This document shows positions 19,531-29,756 of a DNA stretch of 64,000 nucleotides, piece after piece. The translations under genes were made by a program, and so were the position numbers. Location of the stretch: assembly GCA_002291465.1 (NCBI GenBank), contig CP021238.1, positions 3,720,001-3,784,000 on the forward strand. The letters are read 5' to 3'. Origin of the DNA: Mycobacterium lepraemurium. GTDB taxonomy: Bacteria > Actinomycetota > Actinomycetes > Mycobacteriales > Mycobacteriaceae. Positions within the stretch are counted from its first letter, which is position 1. Each line of letters starts with the position of its first letter. The notes below the pieces were generated by a model. The model ran no database searches, was not told the origin of the DNA, and was given only the letters and a program-made list of their open reading frames with translations.

Positions 19531-20328
19531 TCAGCGGCCCGTCCCGAACCGCACGCCGATGGTGGTCAGCACCACGTTGACGGCGAACAGCGCGATCACA
19601 CACAACACCAACGTCTCGTTGACGGCGGTGCCCACCCCCTTGGGACCGCCCTTGGTGGTCAGCCCGCGATAGCAGCCGACCAGGCCGGCGATGGTCCCGA
19701 AGGTGGCCGACTTCGCCACCGAGATCACCACCTCGGGCAGGCCGGTGATCAGGGTGAGGGTGCCGACGTAGGCGCCCGCCGAAATGTGTTGGATGAAAAC
19801 GCCGAACACGAATCCGCCGACCAGGACGATGGTGATCACCGCACCGTTGAGCAGGGTGGCGAGGATGGTCTCGGCGACCACCCGGGGCACCACCAGTCGG
19901 TGGATCGGGTCGATGCCCAGCACCTCCAGCGCGTCGATCTCCTCGCGGATGGTGCGCGCTCCCAGGTCCGCGCAAATCGCCGTGGATCCGGCGCCGGCGA
20001 TCGCCAGCACCGTGGTCAGCGGCCCCAGCTGTGTCACCGCGCCCAAAGCCGCACCGGCGCCGGAGATGTCGGCGGCGCCGAACTCGGCCAGCAGGATGTT
20101 GAGGGTGAAGATGATCAGCACGGTGAGCGGGATCGCGACGGCGAGGGTGGGCAGCAGCGAGACGCTGGTGATGAACCAGCCCTGCTCGATGGTTTCCCGC
20201 CACTAGGAGGGCCGCCGGAACAGCGCCTTGCCGGTCAGCACGCAGGTCCTGAAGAAGCCGCCGACCGCGTCGATCCCGGGCTGAATCTGGCCCCGCAGGT
20301 AGTTCGCGATCACGGCTTGGCTGCTCAT
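19531..20328 (-). pseudogene. yrbEA: YrbEA (MlaE-type) permease of the mce2-type operon, amber codon 42
   Basis: YrbEA is the partner MlaE-family permease. The frame is 265 codons from ATG 20328, which overlaps the stop of the GntR regulator as ATGA. After 41 clean codons (MSSQAVIANYLRGQIQPGID start) there is a TAG at 20203-20205, just before WRETIEQGWFITSVSLLP. Relatives, as I recall them, have glutamine there, so this is a CAG-to-TAG change. The rest is intact, including AIAGAGSTAICADLGARTIR, EEIDALEVLGIDPIHRLVVP and the C-terminal helices. With both permeases interrupted, the transporter cannot assemble normally. Confidence 0.88.
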
Positions 20329-21034
20329 CGCCGCTCCAGCGCGCCGATCATGGTGGCGTTGGCGAGTTCGAGGACCTCGCGGGCGCCGCGGCCCGCCTCG
20401 TCCGCATCGCCGGAGCAGATCGCCTGGGCCAGTGCACGATACGCGTCGGTGCGGTTGATCTCGGCGGTCATCGCGGCGGCCAGCACAACCAGAGCTCGCC
20501 TCGTAGGCAGCGCGGAAAGGGTTGTACATCAGTCGGAATACGATCGAGCGGAGCTGTCGACCATGTGATCCCAGAACTCGAGAGTGCCGCGATGACACTC
20601 GACCGCGCTGTGCGAGGCCTCCAGCCGGCGCAGCGAATCGTCGAGCAGCGCAGCCAGTTCCGGGGCGTGCTGTTCGGCGGCCAGTTCCGCGACCTTCGGA
20701 CCGATCCGCAGCCGGGTCTCCAGAATGCTGCGGAACACCCCACGTCGAGTTAGCCGTCGCGAAACACCAACTGCGGCAACAGGTCAAGCCCGGCATACCG
20801 CCGGAAGTCGCACACCGTCGTGACGCCGCCCTGGCGCACCTCGACGAGGCTGGCCGCCGACAGCCGCTTGAGCGCCTCGCGGACGGCGGGGCGCGACACC
20901 CCGAAAACCTCCGCCAGCCGGCGCTCGCTGGGCAACGCCGAACCCGCTGGCAGCTCACCGCTGAGCACGTCGGTGGCGATCTGGTCGAAAACCGCTTCGG
21001 GCACCGATTGGCGAATCACCGGCTGCAGCGCCAT
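20325..21034 (-). pseudogene. mce2R: GntR/FadR-family regulator of the mce2-type operon (Mce2R-like), disrupted
   Basis: This is the transcriptional regulator that heads the mce operon. The winged-helix domain is intact at the N-terminus (PSERRLAEVFGVSRPAVREA with the recognition helix, near residues 36-55). The C-terminal FCD ligand domain is broken. A TAA at 20750-20752 and a frame change follow FRDG, another break lies near 20529, and the end is read in a third frame (YNPFRAAYE, then ending LANATMIGALERR). The natural stop at 20325-20327 overlaps the yrbEA start (ATGA). The truncated 94-residue product could still bind DNA but would have lost effector sensing and most dimer contacts. A palindromic operator candidate lies 32-46 bases upstream. 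Confidence 0.82.
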
Positions 21035-21065
21035 GCGGCCAGTGTGGCGGGCCGACGGCCAGTCA

Positions 21066-21080
21066 GGTGGTCAGACCACC
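21066..21080. promoter_or_regulatory. Palindromic operator candidate for the GntR regulator
   Basis: GGTGGTC-A-GACCACC is a perfect 15-base inverted repeat, 32-46 bases upstream of the GntR start. The core TGGTCAGACCA fits the FadR-subfamily operator pattern (GT and AC half sites separated by three bases). Its position suggests autoregulation of the regulator and the mce operon. Confidence 0.6.
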
Positions 21081-21120
21081 GGCGTGTCGCGCATCTTTCC
21101 GCGGCACCGATGATCCGCCC

Positions 21121-21366
21121 GCAAGTGCTCGATACAGCCTCGACGAGCACTACAGCGCCTTTATCGAGAGCGAGGTCGCCTCGGGAAGCTACCGGTCGGC
21201 CAGTGACGTCGTGCGGTCCACGTCACGGCTGCTCGAAGATCGCGAAACCCAGCTGCGGGCGCTGCGCGAAGCTCTCGAAGCCGGCGAACGCAGCGGCACC
21301 TCGAAGCCGTTCGACTTCGACGCGTTCCTCGACCGTAAGCGGACCGAAGCTTCGCACGGCCGTTGA
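21121..21366 (+). pseudogene. parD: ParD1-like antitoxin, 5' end eroded
   Basis: The protein resembles mycobacterial ParD1, the ribbon-helix-helix antitoxin of a ParDE module that represses its own promoter and neutralises ParE. The sequence SLDEHYSAFIESEVASGSYR, then VVRSTSRLLEDRETQLRALR and the C-terminal toxin-binding tail FDFDAFLDRKRTEASHGR are clear. The usual first ten or so residues (a short beta strand that contacts DNA) are not readable, and no ATG lies in this frame. The nearest start is GTG 21067, inside the palindrome upstream of the GntR gene, and is unlikely. The TGA at 21364-21366 overlaps the TTG start of the parE remnant. Confidence 0.65.
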
Positions 21367-21487
21367 GCAGCCGATACCTTCTCTCGCCGCCGGGTCACAC
21401 ATACTCTTCTACCGGGTGACGCCCGACGAGGTCATCGACGTCGTGCGTGTCCTGCACCGACGCATGGACGTCGACCGCCGCCTCTGA
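21363..21487 (+). pseudogene. parE: ParE1-like toxin remnant with large internal deletion
   Basis: Only both ends of a ParE-type toxin (RelE/ParE superfamily, a gyrase poison) remain. TTG 21363 starts LSSRYLLSP, the known ParE N-terminus. After a jump of about 60 codons and a frame change, the last 30 or so residues read AGSHILFYRVTPDEVIDVVR then VLHRRMDVDRRL, ending at TGA 21485-21487. The deletion removes the helical hairpin and most of the sheet, so no toxin is made. The neighbouring antitoxin is therefore without a partner here. Confidence 0.75.
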
Positions 21488-21528
21488 CTGCTTTCTGTGC
21501 CGGCACCGTGCGGCGTTAGGTTCGACCC

Positions 21529-22679
21529 GTGGCGCAACGGATCCTCCGTGATCGGAGCCGGCATTGCGGGCCTGGCGACGGCGGTGGCGATGCAGCGGCG
21601 CGGATACGCAGTCACCGTCCTCGAGGAGCGCACCGACACGTCCTCGGGCGCCGGGATCAGCATCTGGTCCAACGCGCTGGCCGCGTTGGACCGCATCGGC
21701 GTCGGCCAGGCTGTCCGCGATGCCGGCGGCCGCATCACGGCGGGCACGTTGCGTTGGCGAGACGGCTCGTGGCTGCGTCGGCCGGCCCCCGAGCGGTTGA
21801 TCAAGGCGCTCGACGAACCGTTGGTGATCGTGCAACGGTCGGCACTGCGCGACATCCTGACCGGCGCGCTAGCACCCAACCATCGAATACGGGCTCTCCG
21901 CAATCAAACTCACGCGCGCGGCCGACGGCGTGCGGGTCCAGCTGTCAGACGGCAACGACCGCACAACCGATGCGGTGATCGGGGCCGACGGGACCCGCTC
22001 GGTGGTGGCCCGCCACCTCAACGGCCCGCTCGCCGACCGGTACGTCGGCTACACCGCATGGCGCGGTGTGGCGACCTGCGCGATGGACCCCGAGTTGGCC
22101 GGCGAGACACTTGGTCCCGGCGTCGAAACCGGCCATGTGCCGATGGGTGCGGATAGCCTGTATTGGTTTGCCACCGAGCGCGCGCCCGAAGGGCAGCTCT
22201 CGCCTGGCAGCGAATTGCCCTATCTGCAAGCAAGATTCGCCGATTGGCCCGAACCGATTCCGAGGATGCTGGCAGCGACGGCCCCCGACGAGGTGCTGCA
22301 CAACGACCTTTACGACCGCACCCCCGCCCGGACCTGGGCGCGCGGATCCGTCGTGGTGGTCGGCGACGCGACTCATCCGATACGCCCGCACCTGGGTCAG
22401 GGCGGTTGCCAGGGGCTCGAGGACGCTGCGGTGCTGGCCGCGTGCGTCGACCAGGCGGACGACCTGCCCACCGCGTTCGCCCGGTTCGCCGCGTTCCGCC
22501 GGCGCCGCGTCCGGCGCATCGTCGGAGAATCCGCGCTGTTGGGCAGGGTGGTCAACCTGCGCCCGGTGGTGCTGAGCGCCGCCGCAATCCGGGCCACCGC
22601 ACTGGTTCCCGAAGCCATGCTGACCCGCCACATCGCCTCGGTGGCAGCGCGCTCGGCTTTCACCCTGCCGAAAGGCTAG
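21529..22679 (+). pseudogene. FAD-dependent monooxygenase (Rv0575c-like), two frameshifts
   Basis: This is a class A flavoprotein hydroxylase of about 383 codons. The GTG at 21529 (VAQRIL) is the likely start; one extra base near 21545 puts VIGAGIAGLATAVAMQRRGY (the FAD-binding GxGxxG) in another frame. A second extra base near 21884 separates RDILTGALAP from IEYGLSAIKLTRAADGV. The rest is clean, including the second FAD motif VVVVGDATHPIRPHLGQGGC and GLEDAAVLA. Enzymes of this type oxidise aromatic or terpenoid substrates with NAD(P)H and oxygen; the substrate is unknown. It converges on the methyltransferase ending at 22690. Confidence 0.83.
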
Positions 22680-22689
22680 GCCTTCTGGC

Positions 22690-23639
22690 CTACCGCCGCC
22701 GCGCGGCGACGAACAGGTTCCCCGGCACGAAGTCGCGGACCTCGGCCGGCGTCGGCCCCGCCCGTAGCCGGCCATCAGCTCGTCCGACGGCGTCACGCGC
22801 ACGTCCCAGCCGTGCCGGCCGAACCACTCACCGACGTCCTCGCGTTCCTCGAAGTACCACAGCTCGTCGGTCCTGGGCACCGCCCGATCCGGATCGATCC
22901 GTGCCATCAGGGCCTGGATCCGGTCCATCCGTTCCCGGCGCTTGGCTCGGGCCTGCGGGTCGAGGAACTTGGGCCCCAACGCCTCCACCGCGACCCGGCT
23001 GCCGGAGGCGGTGAGGCCCTGAATGCGGTCGAACAGCAAGTCCTGGGCGGCCACCGGCAGATACGGCATCAGCCCCTCGGCCGACCACACGCTGGGCGCC
23101 GACGCGTCAAACCCCGCCTGCCGCAACGCTTCCGGCCAGTCGTGGCGCAGATCCACCGGCACGGCGACCCGGTTGCAGGCGGGCTGCGCCCCGTGTTCGG
23201 CCAGGGTGGACTCCTTGAATTCCAGCACCCGGGGCTGGTCGAGCTCGTAGACCGTGGTCCCGGCAGGCCAGGGCAGCCGCCAGGACCGCGCGTCCAGCCC
23301 GGCCGCCAGGATCACCGCCTGACGGATGCCCGAACCGGTTGCCTCCAGGAAGAACGAGTCGAAAAACGCTGTGCACGAAGCCATGTAGCTGACCATGGCC
23401 TGCTGCTGCAGCGGTATGGCCGGTTCGGCCTCGATCAGCTTGGGTGGCAGCTGCGGCGCGGAGTGCCAGTTCCACACGCCGTCGCCGGCGGCGTCCAGGA
23501 AGACCTGTGCGAACGGATCTTTGATCAAAGGGTTTTCGCTGCGGATCTCCGCGGCGCGGGCCGAGGCCACCCCCAGCGTGGTCGCCCCCACGCTTTCGGT
23601 GATCTCCTAGCTGTCGTCGTCGGTCCGTGCTGTGCTCAT
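22690..23639 (-). pseudogene. SAM-dependent methyltransferase (LCMT-like mycobacterial family), nonsense codon 11
   Basis: This is a member of the leucine-carboxyl-methyltransferase-like family that is multiplied in mycobacteria (Rv0725c/Rv0731c type), about 316 codons. ATG 23639 begins MSTARTDDDS, then TAG in place of the family tryptophan (the neighbouring paralogue reads DDDSWEIT here). The rest is open: VGATTLGVASARAAEI, then AVILAAGLDARSWRLPWP (motif I), VYELDQPRVLEFKE, and WSAEGLMPYLP. GTG 23591 could allow re-initiation. Near 22760 a lost base breaks the tail, which should end VRDFVPGNLFVAARR at 22690. It lies in tandem with the next gene, eight bases downstream of that gene's stop. 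Confidence 0.85.
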
Positions 23640-23647
23640 CGGTCGGG

Positions 23648-24597
23648 TCAGGTCCTTTCCGTGCGTTGCGCCGCCACGAACCGCGTCTGCGGTGTGGCGT
23701 CTTCGATGTCGTGCGGTGGTCTGCGGTCGTAGCGAGCCATCAGTTCGGGCGCCGGGGTGACCGTCACGTCCCAGCCGTGCCGGCCCAGCCAGTCGCCCAC
23801 GTCCTCGCGTTCCTCGAAGTACCAGAGGTCTTGCACGTCGGGGATGTCGCGGTCGGGCTCCAGGTCGGCCATCAGGTCGCGCACCCGCTGCATGATCTGG
23901 CGCTTCCGCTCGCGGGCGGCCTCGCCGAGGAAGTCGGGGCCGGGCGCCTCCACCGCGATCCGGCTACCCGGCGCGGCGAGGGTCTGCACCCGCTCGAACA
24001 ACAGCTGCTGGGCGGCCGCCGGCAGGAACGGTAACAGACCCTCGGTCGACCACGCGCTGGGCGCGTGCGCATCGAATCCGGCCTAGCGCAAGGCGGCCGG
24101 CCAGTCGTGGCGCAGGCCCACCGGGACGCTGACCAGGTGGCAGGTCGGCCGGGCCCCGTGCTCGGCGAGCGTCGTCGCCTTGAACTCCAGCACCCGCGGC
24201 TGGTCCAGTTCGTAGACCGTCGTGCCGTCTTCGAACTGCAGCCGCCACGCCCGGGAGTCCAGACCCGCCGCCAGGATCACCACCTGGCGGACGCCCGCAC
24301 GGGTCACCGCGACGAAGAAGTTGTCGAAGAACGCCGTCCACGCGGCCATGTAGTCGACCATGCCCTGCATCCGCGGCTTGAGGTCGGGTTCGGCCTCGGC
24401 GATCTGGGCGGGCAGGTTGGGCGCGGCGAACCAGTTCCACATGCCGTCGCCGGCGGCGTCCAGGAACACCCGCGCGAACGGGTCGCTGATCAGCGGGTCT
24501 CGCTCTCGGTCTCGGCGGCGCGGGCAGCAGCCACCCCGAGCGCGGTCGCCCCCACGCTCTCGGTGATCTCCCAGCTGTCGTCGTCGGTCCTGGGCAC
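23648..24597 (-). pseudogene. SAM-dependent methyltransferase (LCMT-like mycobacterial family), frameshift and amber codon
   Basis: This is a paralogue of the preceding gene. GTG 24597 follows a strong AGGAGG with five-base spacing and reads MPRTDDDSWEITESVGATAL. A lost A near 24500 (GAGACCCG for GAGAACCCG) shifts the frame just before PLISDPFARVFLDAAGDG. A TAG at 24083-24085 follows AALR where AGFDAHAPSAWSTEG continues in the same frame. The motif regions VVILAAGLDSRAWRLQFE and VYELDQPRVLEFKATTL are intact. The end, with VTVTPAPELMARYD, is at 23648. The substrate is unknown; the family may methylate lipids or small acids. Confidence 0.85.
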
Positions 24598-24766
24598 GTG
24601 CACCTCCTCCCCACTTCGCTAGCTCGGCTACCTATACGACCCTACGCGCGCTGCATGAGTGGGAGCTGTCAACCAAGCGGGGATTGAGTTAACTTGTCGG
24701 CGGGCCGATCAGCGGCCGTGAGCGCGGTGTCGGTGATGCCGGGCGAATCCGGAGGATCGTTGATAG

Positions 24767-27139
24767 ATGCGAATTGACGGGCGCGACATCATCGTCTCCG
24801 GCAGCTTGCTGCAGCCGCTGGGCCGGCGGACCAACGACATCCTGCGGCTGGGGATGGCGCTGATCTTCCTGGCGGTGGTGATCACGGGTTCAGTGATCAC
24901 CCGGCCGCAGTGGATCGCGCTGGAGAAATCGGTCTCCCAGATCGTCGGTGTCCTCTCGCCCACCCAATCCGATGTGGTCTACCTGGTGTACGGGTTGGCG
25001 ATCGTGGCGTTGCCGTTCATGATCCTGATCGGTCTGATCGCGGCCGGGCAGTGGAAGCTGTTGGGCGCCTACGCCGCCGCGGGGCTGAGCGCCATCGTGT
25101 TGTTGTCGACCAGCGGCACCGGATTGGCCGCGCCGCGATGGCATTTCGACGTCCTCGACCGGCTCACCACGCTACCGGCGCAATTGCTCGACGACCCGCG
25201 CTGGATCGGGATGCTGGCGGCGGTGCTGACGGTGTCGGGACCGTGGCTGCCGGCGCGCGGGCGGCACTGGTGGTGGGCGCTGCTGCTGGCGTTCGTGCCG
25301 ATCCATCTGGTGGTCAGCGCGATCGTCCCGGCGCGCTCGCTGGTCGGTTTGGCGGTCGGCTGGGTGGTCGGGGCGCTGGTGGTGCTCGTCGTGGGCACGC
25401 CGGCGCTCGAGGTTCCGCTGGACGCCGCGGTGCGGGCGTTGGCCAAGGGCGGCTTCGAGGTTTGCCGGCTCACCGTGGTCCGACCGGCCGGCCGCGGCCC
25501 GCTCATTCTGTCCGCCGACGGCCAGGACGTCGACCACACGGCCCTGATCGAGTTGTACGGCCCGCACCAACGCAGCGGCGGGGCGCTGCGCCAGCTGTGG
25601 GGCAAGCTCAAGCTGCGCGACACCGAGACTGCGCCACTGCTGACCTCGATGCGCCGCGCGGTGGAGCACCGCGCGCTGATGGCCATCGCGATCGGCGAGG
25701 CCGGCCTGGCCAACACCGCGACGGTGGCCGTCGCCACCCTGGACCGGGGCTGGATGCTGTACTCGCACAATCCTCCTCGTGGAACGCCCATCGACCGATG
25801 CGCGAAAACCACACCAGTGCAACGGCTCTGGGAGGCGTTGCGGGTGCTCAACGACCACCAGATCGCCCACGGGGACCTGCGCGCCCACCATATCACCGTC
25901 GACGACGGTGCCGTGTTGTTCGGCGGCTTCGGCAGCGCCGAGTACGGGGCCACCGAGGCGCAGCTGCAATCCGACATCGCGCAGCTGTTGGTGACGACGT
26001 CGGCGCACTACGACCCGAAGTCCGCGGTGCGCGCCGCCATCGACGTCTTCGGCGCGGACACCATTTTGTCGGCGTCCCGGCGGCTCACCAAAGTCGCTGT
26101 GCCCAAGTCAGTTGGGCGTTTGGTGCCGGACTCGGGGCCCGTCATCTCGGGCGCCCGCGCCGAGGTGAAGCGGCAAACGGGGGCCGACCAGATCAAACCG
26201 CAGACCATCACCCGGTTCACCCGCAGCCAGATCATTCAGCTGGTGTTGTTCGGGGCGTTGGTCTACGTCGCGTATCCGTTCATCAGCACGGCGCCGACGT
26301 TCTTTTCCCAGCTGCGCACCGCGGACTGGTGGTGGGCGCTGCTGGGCTTGCTGGTGTCGGCGCTGACCTATGTCGGCGCGGCCGCGGCGCTGTGGGCCTG
26401 CGCCGACGGCATGGTGAACTTCTGGATGCTGTCAATCGCGCAGGTGGCCAACACCTTTGCCGCGACCACCACGCCGGCCGGTGTCGGCGGGCTGGCGTTG
26501 TCCACCCGCTTCCTGCAAAAGAGCGGCCTGTCGGCGATGCGGGCGACGGCGGCGGTCGCGCTGCAGCAGTCGGTGCAGGTGATCGCGCATCTGGCGTTGC
26601 TGGTGCTGTTCAGCGCGGCGGCCGGCGCGTCGATGAATCTGTCGCATTTCGTGCCCAGTGCAACCATGCTGTATCTGATCGCGGGTGTGGCGCTGGGCAT
26701 CGTCGGCACCTTCTTGTTCGTGCCGACGCTGCGCAGGTGGCTGGCCACCGAGGTGCGCCCGAAGCTGGGCGAGGTGGTGAGCGACCTGGCCAAGCTCGCC
26801 CGCGAACCGCGGCGGCTGGCGCTGATCCTGTTGGGTTGCGCGGGAACGACTCTCGGTGCGGCGCTGGCGTTGTGGGCCAGCATTCAGGCCTTCGGCGGCG
26901 ACACCACGTTCGTCGCCGTCACCGTGGTGACGATGGTCGGCGGGACGCTGGCCTCGGCGCCGACGCCCGGCGGTGTCGGGGCGGTCGAGGCGGCGCTAAT
27001 CGGTGGGCTGGCCGCGTTCGGGGTGCCGGCGGCCATCGGGGTGCCGGCCGTGCTGCTGTATCGGATGCTGACCTGCTGGCTGCCGGTGTTCGTCGGCTGG
27101 CCCGTGATGCGCTGGCTGACCAAGCACGAGATGGTCTGA
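24767..27139 (+). CDS. Large polytopic membrane protein with kinase-like middle and flippase-like C-terminus (Rv0585c-like)
   Basis: This intact 790-residue membrane protein has three parts. Residues about 25-215 hold six or so transmembrane helices, resembling a PAP2/undecaprenyl-type membrane block. Residues about 220-460 are soluble and kinase-like, with a catalytic-loop-like HGDLRAHHITVDDG followed by LFGGFGSAEYG in place of the DFG region. Residues about 490-790 have eight or so helices of the lysylphosphatidylglycerol-synthase/YbhN flippase-like family (AATTTPAGVGGLALSTRFLQ, then SAPTPGGVGAVEAALIGGLA). ATG 24767 follows GGAGGATCG. It probably works in envelope lipid handling; the function is not established. 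It converges with the GH92 gene three bases later. It is one of the few accessory-looking genes kept intact. Confidence 0.85.
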   Translation: MRIDGRDIIVSGSLLQPLGRRTNDILRLGMALIFLAVVITGSVITRPQWIALEKSVSQIVGVLSPTQSDVVYLVYGLAIVALPFMILIGLIAAGQWKLLGAYAAAGLSAIVLLSTSGTGLAAPRWHFDVLDRLTTLPAQLLDDPRWIGMLAAVLTVSGPWLPARGRHWWWALLLAFVPIHLVVSAIVPARSLVGLAVGWVVGALVVLVVGTPALEVPLDAAVRALAKGGFEVCRLTVVRPAGRGPLILSADGQDVDHTALIELYGPHQRSGGALRQLWGKLKLRDTETAPLLTSMRRAVEHRALMAIAIGEAGLANTATVAVATLDRGWMLYSHNPPRGTPIDRCAKTTPVQRLWEALRVLNDHQIAHGDLRAHHITVDDGAVLFGGFGSAEYGATEAQLQSDIAQLLVTTSAHYDPKSAVRAAIDVFGADTILSASRRLTKVAVPKSVGRLVPDSGPVISGARAEVKRQTGADQIKPQTITRFTRSQIIQLVLFGALVYVAYPFISTAPTFFSQLRTADWWWALLGLLVSALTYVGAAAALWACADGMVNFWMLSIAQVANTFAATTTPAGVGGLALSTRFLQKSGLSAMRATAAVALQQSVQVIAHLALLVLFSAAAGASMNLSHFVPSATMLYLIAGVALGIVGTFLFVPTLRRWLATEVRPKLGEVVSDLAKLAREPRRLALILLGCAGTTLGAALALWASIQAFGGDTTFVAVTVVTMVGGTLASAPTPGGVGAVEAALIGGLAAFGVPAAIGVPAVLLYRMLTCWLPVFVGWPVMRWLTKHEMV

Positions 27140-27142
27140 GGG

Positions 27143-29756
27143 TCAACGGCTCTCCGGTTCAGCCTGGGTGTCCACCAGAACCGTTGTGGTGCGGATGCTT
27201 TGGCCGACGGTGGTGGTCAAGGACACCAGGTAGTAGTCCTGGGGCACCGTCGGTGCCACGGTGATCGGGACGGACACCGACGCCGCCCCGCCGGCGTCGA
27301 ATTGGCCGGACGTGGGCGTCACGGTGACGCCGGAGACGATGTAGCCACCGGCGCCCTCGATCATGCGTTGCGCGTCCAGGGTCACGCTGCCGCGGCGCCC
27401 GGGCGCGATGCTGACGACGGGTTGCGGCACGTTGACCGCCACCGCCGAACTCCCCGCCCCGAACGACGGTGGCGCATCAGATTCGGCTGTGCCCCAATGC
27501 TTGTCGGGGTAGGCCGCGAGCGAGAACGCCAGCGTGCCGCCGGTGCGGATGGTCGACTCGGGCAGCCAGGTGTGCTCGGTGGGCCGGCCGTCGACCTTCA
27601 GGCCGCTGATGTAGGCCGGGTGGTGCGGCCCGGACGCGCCGAGGGCGGCGATCCGGATGGATTTGCCTGCCGGCAGCTCGATTTCGATGCGGTCGAACAG
27701 CGGCGCGGCCACCGTCAAGATGGCGGTTCCCGGGATGGCCGGATACAGTCCCAGCGCCGCCCACACGTACCAGCCGGCCAGCGCGCCCAGGTCGTCGTTG
27801 CCCGGTTCGCCGTCGGCCGTCGGACCGAACAGCCCGCGCACCCGGTCGACGGTGTGTTGGGTCTTCCACGGTTGGCCGATGTAGTTGTACAGCCACGGCA
27901 CACCGAAACTGGGCTCGTTGCCGGCCCACAGGTACGGCTGGTTGGGACCGACGTTGAGTTTCTTGGTGAACCGGTCGAGCCGGTCGGCCACCGCGGCGCG
28001 CCCGCCCAGCGCGGTCACCAGGCCCGCGACGTTGTGCGGCACCGACCACACATACTGCTCGGCGTTGCCTCGTCGTACCCGACCTGGCCGAAGTTGTCCG
28101 GGAACACCACGACCGCGGGCCCGGGGCGGAAGAATCCGCTCCAGCGGCGCGGCACCACCGATCGGGTGCTGGGGTTGAACAGGTTCTGCCAGTACTGCGC
28201 CCGGTTCCCGAATTCGGCGGCGGTGGCGGCGTCGCCGAGCGAGTCGGCGAACCGGGAGATGGCGAAGTCGTCGATCGACCACTCGAGGGTGATCGACGCG
28301 TCCGCGATCCAGCCGTTGCGGCCGAATTCCAGGGTGAACGGCGCGTAGCCCAGCCGCAGGTAGGTGGCGATGCCGCGCCATTCCACGTAACCGGCCAGGA
28401 CCACCCCGCCCTTGGTCGCCCCGTCCACCATGTAGAGCAGCGCCGCGGCGGTGTCGAAGTCGTTGGCGCCGAACGTGTTCAGGTTTACGATGCGCGGGAC
28501 CACGCTGTCGCCGCTCATCTCGCAGGTGGCGTTGGCGAACGCCCAGCGCGGCAGCGCGCCGCTCTGCTGGGCGTCGGTGACCAGCGATTGGGCTATGTCG
28601 GCGGCCCGGTCCGGAAACAGCAACGCCTGCAACGCCGCCAGGCAGCGGTAGGTGTCCCAGTCGGAGAAGTTGGCGTACTGGACGTGGCCGTCGGCCACCC
28701 GGTGGATGCCGCCGTCGAACCCGACGTAGCGCCCGTCGTCGTCGTTGAACATGTTGTGGTGCAACATGTTTCGGTACAGGTCGGTGTAGAAGGTGGTCAG
28801 GTCGTCGGTGTTGCGGCCGGCCACCATCACCCGGGGCAGGTCGGCGTTCCATTGCCCGGCCGCGGCGGCGCGGACGTCGTCGAAGCCGGCGTTGCCCTCG
28901 GCCGCCAGGTTGGCCCGGGCCCCTCGATGCCGACGTAGGAGATCGCGGTGCGCACCTCGAGCACCGAGCCGGCCGGGAACTCGACATACCCGCCGCTGTA
29001 CGGCGCGTTCGCGCTGCGGGCCCCGGGGTAGACGGTGCTGCCGTCCCAGGACCCGTACGAGATGAACGTCCGGCTGAACTTCATCGCGAAGTACACGGTG
29101 TAGGCGTTGGGCTTGTCGCAGAAGCCGCCGCTGGTGGCCCAGCCGGTGATGGTGGTGTTGTCCTCGCCGAGCTGGATGGTGACGCGGGAGTTGCCGGCTA
29201 GCGACGAGCCGGAACGCACCTGCAGCAGGGCGGGCCGGCCGTCGCCCGGGTAGCTGAACCGTCCGACGCCGGTGTGCGCGATGGCGGTGAGTTCGGCGGT
29301 CACCCCGGCACCGGGGAGTCGCACCGTGTAATAGCCGGGCACCCCGCGCTCGGTGTCGTCGTGGGCAATGCGTTCGGTGGCGTTCCAGGGCTGCACGCCG
29401 AGCCCGCCGGTGACCGGCAGCATCGAGATGTCGCCGAACGCAGCGCATCCCACCGAGGCGTGCGTCATGCTGAACCCGGTCGCCCGCGGGTTGTTGTAGT
29501 TGTAGCCGGCGTAGTTGCCGGCGGTGTCCGGCGAGTATTGCACCATCCCGAACGGCACGGTGGCGCCGGGGAAGTTGTTGATCTCCCCCACCGTCTCGCC
29601 GCCGGTGCCGGTGCCGATGAGCGTCACGACGTGGTCGACGGGATTGGCCACGAACAGCGGCGGTCCGTCGTAGCCGCGGGGCGGCACCGGCGCAATCACC
29701 GTCATCACCACGGCCAGGGTCGCGACCAGCGCAATCGGGGCCGTTCGCGACCGCAT
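27143..29756 (-). pseudogene. GH92-family alpha-1,2-mannosidase (Rv0584-like), two frameshifts
   Basis: This is a secreted glycoside hydrolase of about 870 codons with an N-terminal signal sequence (APIALVATLAVVMTVIAPV). GH92 enzymes remove alpha-mannose in a calcium-dependent inverting reaction. Family landmarks are visible: VDHVVTLIGTGTGGETVGEI, NNFPGATVPFGMVQYSPD, YWQNLFNPSTRSVVPRR, and GNDDLGALAGWYVWAALGLY with the catalytic acidic region. Frameshifts lie near 28920 (after SYVGIEG) and near 28068 (between GYDEA and EQYVWSVPHNVAGL). All three frame segments together cover the family from end to end. It converges with the membrane protein ending at 27139. Confidence 0.87.

Noticed and set aside
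11561..21034. Programmed frameshifting or stop-codon readthrough as an explanation for the mce lesions
   Set aside because: No slippery heptamers with downstream structure are seen, lesions differ between genes, and deletions remove core domains.
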